A DNA stretch of 46,777 nt from a virus, in IMG/VR virus record IMGVR_UViG_3300023175_001746, positions 1 to 46,777 of that record; one strand, written 5' to 3'. Below the pieces are notes generated by a model, which was not told where the DNA came from, ran no database searches, and worked only from the letters and a program-made list of their open reading frames with translations. How positions within the stretch are numbered: the first letter of the stretch is position 1; each line of letters begins with the position of its first letter. Position numbers and translations under genes: made by a program. This document shows, in pieces, positions 38,401 to 45,792 of this stretch.

Positions 38401-39907
38401 AGATGCAGACTTTGAAGATGCAGAAATAACAGAACTTACCGGTACTATACTAACATTTGCAAGTCCTATAAGTGTAGCAAACGGCGAAACAATAAGCCAA
38501 GCTGCAACAGGCGCAAGTGGTACTGTACAAGGAAGAATTGAGAGTGAAGATAGTGTAAGACTTGTAAACATTACAGGAACTTTCAATGCATCAGCAGTAA
38601 TAGCAAGTTTAAGTGGATCACTAGGTGCTCCGGTAGCAGTTTCCGCAGGTAACAACTTAGTTGGTGCGGCTCTAATTAAACAAGCTGAAGGCGTATATGG
38701 TACTACAGCAGTAAGTATTGGTTCTGCTAACAATAGTATGGCTAGAAGAACAAGTAACGGTAGTTTACAAGCAACTAGTTACATTATTGGCGGTACTTCA
38801 ACTAACGTAGTTCTTGCAGAAGCAGGTGGTACAATAACAATGACTACACCAGCTGGCGGGAAAATTCTTGAATCAAACGGCGGTAATGCTTCTAGTGCTC
38901 CAAGAGTTGATATGCCAGGCGCAGTTAATATTGGTGCTGCTGGTGCAACAGATGAAGGTAATGCACAAGGGAACGTATCTGCACTAACAGGTGATGGATA
39001 TGTTGCTGCTCCTTGGACATACACAAACTTTATCGAAGCATTAGACACTAAAGAAACTAACAATACCACAGGTTTCTCCCTAGGTGCTCCAAGTGCTTAT
39101 ACTAGTTCAGCATTAGGTACTATTGTTGCAGTAAGTAACAATACTGAAGCATTAACAATTAATAATGCCGTAGTTAATTCTAAAGTTAGCTTTACTGTAG
39201 CACAATCAAAATTTACTGTAGATGCTACAACTGGTAATTCAACAGTAGCTGGTGACTTATCAGTAGGTGGTACACTTGCTACACAAGGTGGTGGTTTACA
39301 AGTTGATGCATTAGGTAATACAACTATTGCAGGAACATTAAATGTAACACAAGCAACTTCACTAAATGGCAATGTCAATTTAGGTAATGCCGCAGCAGAT
39401 GCTATTAGTGTTAACGGTGTAGTTGATACTAACATTGTTCCAACAGGAACAAGAAACCTTGGTAGTGCTGCAAGTCCATGGAGCACAGTATATGGTACAA
39501 CATTCTCAGGTACTGCAACTACTGCAAAATACGCTGACTTAGCAGAAAACTACTTAGGTGATGCACCATACGATCCAGGTACAGTAGTTGTACTAGGTGG
39601 CGAAGCTGAAGTTACACTAACAAGTGCAAAAGGCGATCGTCGAGTAGCAGGAATTGTTTCAACAGAACCTGCACACTTGATGAATAGTGCGTTAGAAGGT
39701 GAACATGTTATTGCAGTAGCACTAACAGGTCGCGTTCCATGTAAAGTACTAGGTAGAGTAAACAAAGGTGACATACTTGTTACTAGTGCAATTCCAGGTT
39801 ATGCATGTGTAGATAACAACCCTGCATACGGAACTATTATTGGTAAAGCAGTTGAAGCTAAAACTGATGATAGCAAAGGAATTATTGAAGTATTAGTTGG
39901 TAAGTAA
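29492..39907 (+). CDS. Giant fibre/structural protein (3471 aa)
   Basis: A 10.4-kb uninterrupted gene. The N-terminus (GNDGTGDSIRESFRKVNENFQEL) is shared with the protein at 41500 and is probably the virion-attachment module. Then come a TSWSYAFRSINAAARRAEEM block and a pectin-lyase-like beta-helix region (VTIFIESGQYTEDYPIKVAANVSLKG; RNMTVQGHGG). About seven copies of a ~60-residue module follow between ~30757 and ~36530, each with FI..E...Y....P and a (C/L)-RDVG-x3-DA-x3-D core. The C-terminal third has fibre strands (LTVDATTGNSTVAGDLSVGG) and ends with YADLAENYLGD and a compact domain (about residues 3340-3471) as in T4-like fibres and baseplate wedges. Probably trimeric, extending from the baseplate; it may bind or process surface glycans. 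Confidence 0.88.
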   Translation: MAKQDIDIGVEGNDGTGDSIRESFRKVNENFQELYAVFGAGGQISFTNLGDTPTNLDPRKILLVNDSGTALEYQELASDSAKGTGDPDSITISYDIAGKIILSTAFRAVSQDLSPTLGAPLDADGRGIAKVAINQAAVNEFNATHPGDDITIDDLVITKGFADNRYIAGELPIRVDDEPADASEYTLVVESYTDGNITVTDHGFDNTINGTPYVFNAEDTDPSNLVTGTTYYLRYASPSQLSVHRTEAGALDDTDQAFITFNIAADDTHTFVDAGFDSNLKGFFLSNEAMPRKSIVRRQGDVMTGPLVLHDSPGELSGLTTSPEDLQAATKFYVDNTSYSSPQNLYVSTTGDDKMRGVPSGKEGTSWSYAFRSINAAARRAEEMIKASEAEPGPYFQTITRDNGAANAEVVSVGINNPLFGQARNLIEENREFIIREITAYLNFEYPEFEYNIKLCERDLGLILDAIAFDINRSPSLTEATANSLTRRAAERYYNSASGRIAIGRQLTETVDAIETARDIVEQILQNRRFQQGSVSSISQSAICTVTTVVNHGFVDKNIVYIENVSGMTQINDAFYYIKVTGPRTFELFTDEDLEIPVNSVGFDQYSGQGSFGLVYQTDNKQFIDAGDDAEAVARQAVVDKFNLVVNIITNGIDAGASTAFGKTYRVIVNNGGLVATDQGNIDNRDVLPGKVLVGKISGAQGRVVTYNQNDANFNGNDNVEVHLLKPIDFIEGEDLEYGNFVNTEQVTIFIESGQYTEDYPIKVAANVSLKGDEFRRVIVRPKRRVSQSPWAGTYTYRDKEFDGLETSTGGARFYNQTGEWQGYFGYHYLTNPEKVVNTGVPVNNVGEFTTAANIITENREFIQNEVIEYINQNTQDLLYDKNQFGEDMLAILSGIGYDIVLDSTFNARRLGLKFQREKSIYRDQQLKDIWVVALTEAKRLVAGLPAVSSSSDATSRANAAFDTIITIIEDGTLDTDNATLIPVYNTVNTTDPNEEAAKNKILDNIEFIAAEALTYLTTNYPRKFFNEDIRLRDARNMSYALAYDIMYGGNSATVDFVKDYFIGDELRLEIVSREPTLEMITHIKTVITSVVRNIAVIPTTGNAIAQDISGTPATATEATTIGLYIDIIFDQINNNNLLNIPSTTFPSLIGLNSALIDAKTGIDGGATSIRDASITVVDASPEAVFTYNQLKCKRDVGLIVDALAKDLEIGGDEYSLEVQGEYFDSYILKYNNGGFGGQENVTKNAIEFTGIVIARLFQGNYNPNDIWQNPNDSSYVEPDFKFGTAELGTNIIVNNLIDRMVFAFDRRYNPPKRNDEMDVFLMNDASILRNMTVQGHGGFLCVLDPAGQILTKSPYVQTGSSFSKSINEKIFAGGMFVDAYVGNLPATIPTTIDVGNGVESGKINNFTLWIRSEEGQGLFIRPPELPCPFYLEGRRFQVNAISDYDQGNGWCKIYLDTTSNDGNGFDETLFEERPGDIYRDIFLQTAGNRSMLGNDFTQINDLGYALVTTNGAFSEMVSMFTYYCHAAYYAANGSEIRSLNGSNGYGNFGLVAEGADPNEIPDQVTYAGDMTFAARTVRWFEEGDFLNITNSNSIHVTDLKRLPEPNSVLTINHPGAAGTLQYGISVISDYGDGTNAGDKVVTGVHTVTGIGAADASRAQGTYTAVSADGDLKGATFTVTVDGSGAATITVVACGEGYTDGDSLTILDSDLGGGGAADLVFTVDKVYGSDGTSVIPTGRYSNKIYKLQITGTPEGTNGDFFSQVQEDIANGLVAEYRHSETHRFDNIRSQNRLVTRPSTAINFDESDEITYRSIAFSAFDSAGEGLADDQITVTFEVEYDHVELAVDSNNIGGGKGGAEGDLTIAVNPAAEGFVLDDNEITRLQTDINGNLPPATLQNLNASSLVQRNINYVQEETLAFVDANTPPAGMDRDKCFRDVGYIVSAIDHDIRHGGNAKTVEAALSYWDGATSQVAGQETETIAAINKAKEIVTLFILTQTAWPTINTNGATQDLTGDAAEGGAATLVGSLMDIVTDVIANGPSAAPDKNGYEGGMLFTWAGRTHQITRFTQSPAVERSNAGFAEILDILENGQASTDLAADDLVFPAPTGGAAGPVNAKDQLIANKAFLQAEVLEFIKINHIDVFNSMNKGYCSRDVGYITDALCYDVLYGGNSATITNARAYYVGTTGQLGTGQDAATIAAYNYLANIASDVVQGISVSALQTAVTQDTTGPGSTATEGTVVDGLVQIIEDVITAGDLDNIPATILPSTAWVESKFETARATLLSQRGNIQSATIGFINTEFPELVYDDDKCERDVGLMVDAVAYDVAIGTNYNSVTAGLSYQRGNAYVVRSNQQRQTIRAIQFVKDQAAQAIASTSTDPATLTIYGTPRTDLTDGASQGLAAGFTNDKILRAGLPDQQTAEITISISLCRATGHDFTQIGTGSFNDSNYPNVILGDPENTLAPFYTDSPNATSAQVWEKRKGRVFWMSTDQYGFFRVGKFFEVDQGQGSIKFSGEIGITGANALGFKKGVTIDEFSIDDTMADESDTAVPVEKAIVSYVNKRLGRDKNDNGVSGQIGPGFLPLSGTPEMTGDLQMGANKITNVQNPQSGSDAATKEYVDTKITEFDSFESVRNTETNRVEGADLVVFTGLSKVFTTVPSDSSGSDTFEVGDNIEDVSGNKTATVVDVFTTTDLIIGENEPGNNIAVITYELTNGSADFNQAEDIQGTTTKSTVSANIIRGPFDEVGHAREATGSVINVSLTRTPGVRADSLTDPIAEINFQIENDSIIDADINSAASIAQSKLLMERAKPLNNSAGLYGTGDDVGQGSRGLAVFDSDQFAHEVQLTLTNPLTANAGDVLYQNTNKGTVVNTIVNNTLVVIRTSDNFVVDSTEIGIAEIIGGVERVAQTQTGVTISDVDASGYIAIKDRAITLDKIETVPTDHVLGRSTDGTGIVEEVSFETVVDQGFGLLDADFEDAEITELTGTILTFASPISVANGETISQAATGASGTVQGRIESEDSVRLVNITGTFNASAVIASLSGSLGAPVAVSAGNNLVGAALIKQAEGVYGTTAVSIGSANNSMARRTSNGSLQATSYIIGGTSTNVVLAEAGGTITMTTPAGGKILESNGGNASSAPRVDMPGAVNIGAAGATDEGNAQGNVSALTGDGYVAAPWTYTNFIEALDTKETNNTTGFSLGAPSAYTSSALGTIVAVSNNTEALTINNAVVNSKVSFTVAQSKFTVDATTGNSTVAGDLSVGGTLATQGGGLQVDALGNTTIAGTLNVTQATSLNGNVNLGNAAADAISVNGVVDTNIVPTGTRNLGSAASPWSTVYGTTFSGTATTAKYADLAENYLGDAPYDPGTVVVLGGEAEVTLTSAKGDRRVAGIVSTEPAHLMNSALEGEHVIAVALTGRVPCKVLGRVNKGDILVTSAIPGYACVDNNPAYGTIIGKAVEAKTDDSKGIIEVLVGK

Positions 39908-39914
39908 GAAACAC

Positions 39915-39922
39915 GATAAATA
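39915..39922 (+). promoter_or_regulatory. Late promoter box GATAAATA
   Basis: Lies 8-15 bp after the giant fibre stop and 22 bp before the next fibre gene (39944). Confidence 0.72.
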
Positions 39923-39943
39923 TATAAAACAGGAACATAGATA

Positions 39944-41488
39944 ATGGCAAACAGATTTCCACTAGTATTTGACGCAGCTGGCGACAAGCAAATTAAAGAA
40001 CTACCAACAGGTGATAATTTAAACTTGTTAGGAAGTAGTATTGTTGACGTTGTTAATGTTAACGCATCCGGAACAATAGTTGCAGATACACTAACAGTTA
40101 ATAACATAAACGCTAGTGGAGGATCTATTGCAGCGGTTGCAATTAGTAATGACTATAACGACTTAGATAATAAGCCCATTTTGTTTAGTGGAGATTATAA
40201 TGATCTAACTAACAAGCCATCGAACATATCAAGTGATTGGGCAGATATTACTAATAAACCTATTATTCCTACTAGACTAAGTCAGCTAGTAAACGACACT
40301 GACTTTGCTAGTGAAAACGATTTTGTTGTAAATGTATCAAATATTGCAGGTTTAGCAGATGTTGCAACTAGTGCTTCATTTACTGACTTAGTTGATGTTC
40401 CAGATTTTGTAACACAAGCAGAAATTGTAGACGGCACACTTACTATTGATGTAAACAATACAGGTGATTTAAACGGACGCTTGATTGCAGATGATGGCGA
40501 TCGTGTTGTATATGATAATGTAACTGATAGATTTAATAGTCCTAAGATTGATGGCGAAATACAGTGGCTCGGACAAGGCAACGATGCTCTTACAAAAATC
40601 TTCGCAGAAGACAGTCGCGTAATAATAAACAGTGCATCAACTAGAAGTTTAATGTTGCAAAATTATCAACAGTATTCCGGAGAATTTCAAAACAGAGGCA
40701 TAACACTAAAATGTCATGTAGATGAAGAAATCTTTGGCACTACTATGCAATTACAAATTGGAGATGCCAGCGGTGCAGCAGATAGGGCTGTAAAAGTAAT
40801 GGGCGAGTTTTACACAGATGGCTTCGGTGATTTTCAAATAACTGACATTACTTTAGGCGGAATATATGACTTTCCAGAAATTCTAGCACCTATACAGCCA
40901 ACAGGCAAAGGACAAATATGGAGATTAAAAGGCGGCTACTTTGAAACGCTCGATACAGACAATCTAATTGTTAATAACGACCTTGAACTAAAAGGTCACA
41001 TTACATCAGATGATAGTACAATACTAATTGATACAGAACAGGGCAAATTCTTTGGCGTTGTTGAAGGTGACCTAAACGGTAGCGTATTTGCAGATGACTC
41101 TAGTGTAATGGTTGACGCTATTAATAACAAAGTAATTGCTACAACACTTGTAGGTAACTTAGATAAAAAAGGCAGTGCGTTAGGTATTAGCAGTAATAGC
41201 GGAATAAACTTGCAACCAGGTGGCTTCCTAAGTATACCAAATGCAACTACAATATCAGCAGCCGCATCAAGCACTATTGAAGTATTAGCAACAGGAAATC
41301 TAACACTTTCTTCTAACACAGGAAAAGTAAAAATTACAAGCACAGTACCAACTACGTCTATTGGTATAAGTGGCGATCAAGAGGGCATGGTTGCATTTGA
41401 TGCAACATACATGTACTATTGCACAACAGACTATGACGGTGTTGCAAACGTTTGGAAACGAGTAGCATGGTCAGCAGATACATGGTAA
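39944..41488 (+). CDS. Fibre-like virion protein (514 aa)
   Basis: Starts FPLVFDAAGDKQIKELPTGDNLNLLGSSI, a common opening for marine T4-like fibre proteins. A repeated ~14-residue beta motif follows (YNDLDNKPILFSGDYNDLTNKPSN..DWADITNKP), the classical tail-fibre repeat, then a globular middle and C-terminal strands (GNLTLSSNTGKVKITS). It ends with a small domain (GMVAFDATYMYYCTTDYDGVANVWKRVAW) often found at fibre tips. Late box upstream. Probably a trimeric fibre used in host recognition. Confidence 0.78.
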   Translation: MANRFPLVFDAAGDKQIKELPTGDNLNLLGSSIVDVVNVNASGTIVADTLTVNNINASGGSIAAVAISNDYNDLDNKPILFSGDYNDLTNKPSNISSDWADITNKPIIPTRLSQLVNDTDFASENDFVVNVSNIAGLADVATSASFTDLVDVPDFVTQAEIVDGTLTIDVNNTGDLNGRLIADDGDRVVYDNVTDRFNSPKIDGEIQWLGQGNDALTKIFAEDSRVIINSASTRSLMLQNYQQYSGEFQNRGITLKCHVDEEIFGTTMQLQIGDASGAADRAVKVMGEFYTDGFGDFQITDITLGGIYDFPEILAPIQPTGKGQIWRLKGGYFETLDTDNLIVNNDLELKGHITSDDSTILIDTEQGKFFGVVEGDLNGSVFADDSSVMVDAINNKVIATTLVGNLDKKGSALGISSNSGINLQPGGFLSIPNATTISAAASSTIEVLATGNLTLSSNTGKVKITSTVPTTSIGISGDQEGMVAFDATYMYYCTTDYDGVANVWKRVAWSADTW

Positions 41489-41499
41489 CGGAGATATAA

Positions 41500-42216
41500 A
41501 TGGCAATACAATATATTAATACGGGTACAATCGCAAACGACGGAACTGGTGATGATCTCCGCGAATCATTTACTAAGATCAATAATAACTTTGAAGAATT
41601 AGATCTAAGAATTGTTGAAGAATTTAATGTTGAAAATTTAGGAAGTTTAGGCGATGGTATCTACGGAGGTAAAGTAGACGGTATACACGGCTTTAAAAGA
41701 ATAATCGGCGGAAGTAACATTACGCTATCTTCAACAGCAAATGGCATTACAATTAACGGTGCAGATAGTTTAGATCAATTAGTAGTATTATCGGATAGCG
41801 GATCTCTTACAGTAGCAAGAGGGCAGACACTTACTGTTAGAGGCGGAGAAGGAACTAACACAAGAGTAGATGGACAGACAGTTTATGTAGATCTAGATAG
41901 CACAGGTGTTGTTGCCCATGATACTGCTCCACAATTAACTGCTACTTTAAATGCAGATAACAACAACATAATAGGTGTTAATACACTCCAAGCAAACACT
42001 ATCCAAGGTCAAGGCGGCATTGCTGCAAATATCGAAGGTTTAATATACGGATACGATATTAGAGAATTTGGAGATTATTTAACAGGTTTTGATTTTGGCG
42101 GATTTAGAGAAACATATGCTAATGCAATAGAGTTCATTATGCAAAATGTAGACATGGACTTTGCAACTATCGACCCGGATGTAGGCAATACTGTTGATCT
42201 AGGATTTATAACTTAG
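41500..42216 (+). CDS. Fibre-associated structural protein (238 aa)
   Basis: The N-terminus (TGTIANDGTGDDLRESFTKINNNFEEL) is the same module as in the giant fibre at 29492, suggesting a shared docking site on the baseplate or another fibre. The rest is glycine-rich beta structure (GGSNITLSSTANGITINGA, LTVRGGEGTNTRVDGQTVYVDL) typical of fibre shafts, with a short helical C-terminus. It starts 11 bp after the previous stop with GGAG upstream and has no late box of its own, so it is probably co-transcribed from 39915. Confidence 0.72.
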   Translation: MAIQYINTGTIANDGTGDDLRESFTKINNNFEELDLRIVEEFNVENLGSLGDGIYGGKVDGIHGFKRIIGGSNITLSSTANGITINGADSLDQLVVLSDSGSLTVARGQTLTVRGGEGTNTRVDGQTVYVDLDSTGVVAHDTAPQLTATLNADNNNIIGVNTLQANTIQGQGGIAANIEGLIYGYDIREFGDYLTGFDFGGFRETYANAIEFIMQNVDMDFATIDPDVGNTVDLGFIT

Positions 42217-42220
42217 ATCC

Positions 42221-42228
42221 GATAAATA
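42221..42228 (+). promoter_or_regulatory. Late promoter box GATAAATA
   Basis: Five bp after the stop at 42216 and 20 bp before ATG 42248. Confidence 0.72.
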
Positions 42229-42247
42229 TGCTATATAGGATGAAAAT

Positions 42248-44923
42248 ATGGCAGAACTTTGGACAGCAAAATCAGATACAATACTAGCAGACCTTGAAGA
42301 AAATATAACTACACAGGTTGCATTACCTGTTCTTTCACGTGCAACTGTTTCACTAATAAGTGGGAAGTTACCACCTGGCATGCGTTTGCAAGATAATAAG
42401 ATTGCTGGAACACCATACGAGGTAGCTCGTAAACTAGAATATAGATTTGTATTACGTGCGTCACTTGATAATGCCGTAAGAGATAGAACATTTAAAATGA
42501 CAGTGTCTGGTCCAGACGCACCTAATTGGGTTACGGATCCAGGATTGTTGCCAGTTGGTAATAATGATACACTGTATATACTAGATAGCAGTCCGATAGA
42601 ATTCCAACTACAAGCAACAGATGATGATCTTATCGCAGGCGATGAATTAGAATTTTTTATTGCAGAAGGTGATGGAGAATTACCTCCAGGAACAGAATTA
42701 ACCAGTGACGGAAGAATAATAGGAATCGTAGATCCACTTTTAGCCATCGAAAAAGGACTACAGTATAGTGACGGAACTTACGATACTGTTCCTTATGATT
42801 TAATTAGCGGAGGTTATGATTTTGGTCTTCGAAGCACCAACGGCTTCGATAGCTTCTTTTATGACACTGCTACATGGGACTTTAGTTTTTCAGAACGCCC
42901 GCCAAAAAAATTAAATAGATTTTATCAATTTACAGTTAGTGTTACAGACGGAGACACTGTTGCAAGAAGAACATTTAGAATCTTTGTTGTAGGTGATGAC
43001 TTCTTCCGTGTAGATAACACTGTACTACAAGTAGGTACAGGAACATTTACAGCTGATAACACAAACTTGCGTACTCCTATTTGGATTACTCCAGGTGACT
43101 TAGGTATTAAACGTGCTAATAACTATGTTACAATTCCTCTAGATGTTATTGATACAAACAGTCAAGTAGGTTTTGTTAGTTATAGTTTAGAATCTTTAAA
43201 TGATGATAATACAGCAAGTATACTTCCTCCAGGTCTAGTACTAGATACATCAAATGGTGAAATAGCAGGCCGTGTTCCTTATCAAGCAGAAGTTACTAAA
43301 TGGTATAAATTTACAATTAAAGCAACACGCTTTACTCCAGACCAAGTTGATGAAAATGTAAGTGCTTCTAAAACATTTAAATTGCGTTTACTTGGAGAAA
43401 TTGATAGTAAAACAACTTGGATCACAGACGGAGATTTAGGAACTATCAATACTAATATTATTAGTGTATTACGTGTAGAAGCTACAACAAGTGTGCCTAA
43501 CAGCAGAGTACTTTATAGTTTAGCAAGTGGGCGTTTGCCACCAGGATTGCAATTATCTTTTGATGGTGAAATAGTTGGTAAAGTTAATGCGTTTGGACAA
43601 AATGTTTACCGTAGTATTTGGAGAGGTAGTAGAAACTATAAATCAGGTGATGTTATAAAATATAACGGACAGTTATACACTACTGCAAGTGATCACCTAA
43701 GTACAAGTTCTAATATATTTGATAATGATAGTGGACTATGGGTTGAGTTTGACTATGATAAATTTGGCCTAGTAGTTTTTGACAACGATACACTATTGTT
43801 AGATGGAGGAACTACTACACTAGACAGAGAATATAAATTTGTAGTAAACGCAGAAGATCAATTCAAATATAGTATCGAACAAAGAGAATTTACTATTAAA
43901 GTAAACGATCCAGATACAGTAAAATATAATAACTTATTCCTAAAACCTTTCCTAAAACAAGAAATTAGAAAAGAGTATGCTGATTTTGTTTCAGACCCGG
44001 AAATTTTTATTCCTGAATATATTTACAGGCCACAAGATCCAAACTTTGGTGTCCAACGTGAAATTAAGATGTTAGCATATGCTGGCATTGAATCAGTTGA
44101 TGTTGAAAAATTTGTAGCAGCAACTTCAAAAAATCACAAACGTAAACAATACAGAGTTGGAGATTTAAAAACTGCTACTGCAAATGTTCCAGGAACGAAT
44201 GACAATGTATACGAAGTAATATATTTAGAAGTTAATGATCCTAATGATACAGAAATAGGAAGAACTAAAAAAGTATTTAATATAGAAACTGGAAATAAAA
44301 TTACAGCTGATATTGCAAGTACATCTGTAGACAACTATTACTACGAGTACGATGTTCCACCACAATTTATAATACAAACTAGAAATAGAAATTACACAGT
44401 AACATTTGGTAACGAGTTTAACATCTTTACTCGCGATGATGGAACTCAAGGAATTAGATGGACCGAAGGGTTCAATGTAGATCAAAGAACAGAATCAAAC
44501 ATAATAAAAATTCTACAAGGGTTAGGTCCTGTATACACTAGAAGACCTCAAAACGAAAACACAGTTAAAACAGACAATACCCAAATAGATGCATCGCAAA
44601 GTTTAGATAACAAACGATATATAAGTAATCTAAATAACATGCGTGATCACATAAGAGAGTTAGGAACAACTAATAGAGAATTTGTTCCTTTATGGATGAG
44701 GTCTTCACAGGCAGGTAGTGTCAACGAATTAGGTTATACACCTGCAATAGTGTTGTGTTACTGTAAACCGGGAACTAGTCAAATCATTCTAAGTGCTATT
44801 AAAGCAAGTGGTTTTGATTTTAGCAAGTTTAATTTAGATTTTGATAGATATTTAATGGATAGTACCAAAGAATCTAGTAATTCTAAATACCTGTTGTTCG
44901 CAAATTACAGATACAATGTATAA
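42248..44923 (+). CDS. Virion protein with repeated He_PIG/Ig-like domains (891 aa)
   Basis: The sequence shows at least three copies of the putative-Ig (He_PIG/cadherin-like) pattern 'LPPG...L....G.I.G.': SGKLPPGMRLQDNKIAGTP, DGELPPGTELTSDGRIIG and SGRLPPGLQLSFDGEIVG, with a related copy in SILPPGLVLDTSNGEIAG. A carbohydrate-binding-type insert (GSRNYKSGDVIKYNGQLYTTASDH) lies near residue 460. The C-terminal ~330 residues form a different, helical region. Ig-like domains on virions bind cell-surface carbohydrate. Late box upstream; a fibre or baseplate spike role is likely. Confidence 0.78.
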   Translation: MAELWTAKSDTILADLEENITTQVALPVLSRATVSLISGKLPPGMRLQDNKIAGTPYEVARKLEYRFVLRASLDNAVRDRTFKMTVSGPDAPNWVTDPGLLPVGNNDTLYILDSSPIEFQLQATDDDLIAGDELEFFIAEGDGELPPGTELTSDGRIIGIVDPLLAIEKGLQYSDGTYDTVPYDLISGGYDFGLRSTNGFDSFFYDTATWDFSFSERPPKKLNRFYQFTVSVTDGDTVARRTFRIFVVGDDFFRVDNTVLQVGTGTFTADNTNLRTPIWITPGDLGIKRANNYVTIPLDVIDTNSQVGFVSYSLESLNDDNTASILPPGLVLDTSNGEIAGRVPYQAEVTKWYKFTIKATRFTPDQVDENVSASKTFKLRLLGEIDSKTTWITDGDLGTINTNIISVLRVEATTSVPNSRVLYSLASGRLPPGLQLSFDGEIVGKVNAFGQNVYRSIWRGSRNYKSGDVIKYNGQLYTTASDHLSTSSNIFDNDSGLWVEFDYDKFGLVVFDNDTLLLDGGTTTLDREYKFVVNAEDQFKYSIEQREFTIKVNDPDTVKYNNLFLKPFLKQEIRKEYADFVSDPEIFIPEYIYRPQDPNFGVQREIKMLAYAGIESVDVEKFVAATSKNHKRKQYRVGDLKTATANVPGTNDNVYEVIYLEVNDPNDTEIGRTKKVFNIETGNKITADIASTSVDNYYYEYDVPPQFIIQTRNRNYTVTFGNEFNIFTRDDGTQGIRWTEGFNVDQRTESNIIKILQGLGPVYTRRPQNENTVKTDNTQIDASQSLDNKRYISNLNNMRDHIRELGTTNREFVPLWMRSSQAGSVNELGYTPAIVLCYCKPGTSQIILSAIKASGFDFSKFNLDFDRYLMDSTKESSNSKYLLFANYRYNV

Positions 44924-44927
44924 GTAC

Positions 44928-44935
44928 GATAAATA
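44928..44935 (+). promoter_or_regulatory. Late promoter box GATAAATA
   Basis: Just after the stop at 44923 and 18 bp before ATG 44954. Confidence 0.72.
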
Positions 44936-44953
44936 ATTTTAGGAGATATTATA

Positions 44954-45547
44954 ATGGCCGAGAGTACAGTAACTTTTACAAATATAGACGAAGAATATCC
45001 AGTCGCAGGACAGGATAATGACACCCAAGGTTTTAGAGATAACTTTAGGGAAATTAAAACATCATTACAAGCAGCAAATACTGAACTAGCACAACTGCTA
45101 ACAAATGCAGCTCGTTTAGATGGATCAAATGACTTTAATGGTAATGATATTACCAATGCATCAACTAGAGCAGTTTCAGAACTAGTTTATAATACAGGAA
45201 ATATCAATCAAGATACAACTCTTGAATGGACAGATGGGCTGTATCAAAACGTTACGGTTACTGACGATGTTACATTAATTTTAGGCGGATGGGACGAAAC
45301 AGGTCATATGTCTAAAATAACAATGGCAATTAGAAGCGACACAGTTGGTCGACAAATTACATGGGAAGCAGCTAACGGTGGTGCTATTCGTGTAAGTAGT
45401 ATTACATGGCCTGTAGACGGCAACGGTAATAAAGTGACAGTAACAGAAACATTTGGCACAGATCCATTAATGATCGATGCTTGGACTACTGACGGTGGTC
45501 AAACTGTACACTTAGATTACAGAGGAACATTTGAAGTACTAGCATAA
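44954..45547 (+). CDS. Fibre/structural protein (197 aa)
   Basis: The opening (YPVAGQDNDTQGFRDNFREIKTSLQAANTELAQL) is a divergent version of the docking module seen at 29492 and 41500. A beta-rich domain follows (DTTLEWTDGLYQNVTVTDDVTLILGGWDETG ... VTVTETFGTDPLMIDAWTTDGG) which resembles small phage tail proteins with a jelly-roll-like end. Late box and AGGAG upstream. The TAATG junction with the next gene implies coupled translation. Confidence 0.72.
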   Translation: MAESTVTFTNIDEEYPVAGQDNDTQGFRDNFREIKTSLQAANTELAQLLTNAARLDGSNDFNGNDITNASTRAVSELVYNTGNINQDTTLEWTDGLYQNVTVTDDVTLILGGWDETGHMSKITMAIRSDTVGRQITWEAANGGAIRVSSITWPVDGNGNKVTVTETFGTDPLMIDAWTTDGGQTVHLDYRGTFEVLA

Positions 45548-45783
45548 TGTTTAATCCTTTAGTAGATAGTTTTAGTGTTTTAACAGATTCTGAGGTTGAA
45601 GATAAGATCTCAGAATTAGGCCGTAAATATTTTCAATCTCGCAACCCTCAAGTCCAAGCACAAATCGCTACTATATTAGAAATGTATAAAGAAGAGGCTC
45701 GTGCAAGACGAGCTTCTGCTTTATTAAAACAATCTGAACAAAATGGCGATAATGGACTTGACAATCTGATCAATATCAGTTAA
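45547..45783 (+). CDS. Small helical phage protein (78 aa)
   Basis: Almost entirely helical and charged (VEDKISELGRKYFQSRNPQVQAQIATILEMYKEEARARRA), with an acidic Asn/Gly-rich tail. Similar proteins are common beside structural genes in T4-like marine phages, from memory; no function is known. It starts at the TAATG junction with the gene before it. The promoter for the next gene lies within its last codons. Confidence 0.65.
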   Translation: MFNPLVDSFSVLTDSEVEDKISELGRKYFQSRNPQVQAQIATILEMYKEEARARRASALLKQSEQNGDNGLDNLINIS

Positions 45784-45786
45784 AAT
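45758..45786 (+). promoter_or_regulatory. sigma70-type promoter, apparently leaderless
   Basis: TTGACA (45758-45763), 17-bp spacer, TAAAAT (45781-45786). Predicted +1 is 45793, the A of the next gene's ATG. Confidence 0.68.
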
Positions 45787-45792
45787 ACATGT

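Noticed and set aside
39097-39486. Long antisense frames in the fibre region (37300-41343)
   Set aside because: They mirror Thr/Ala/Val-rich fibre codons, lack ribosome binding sites and show no domain pattern.
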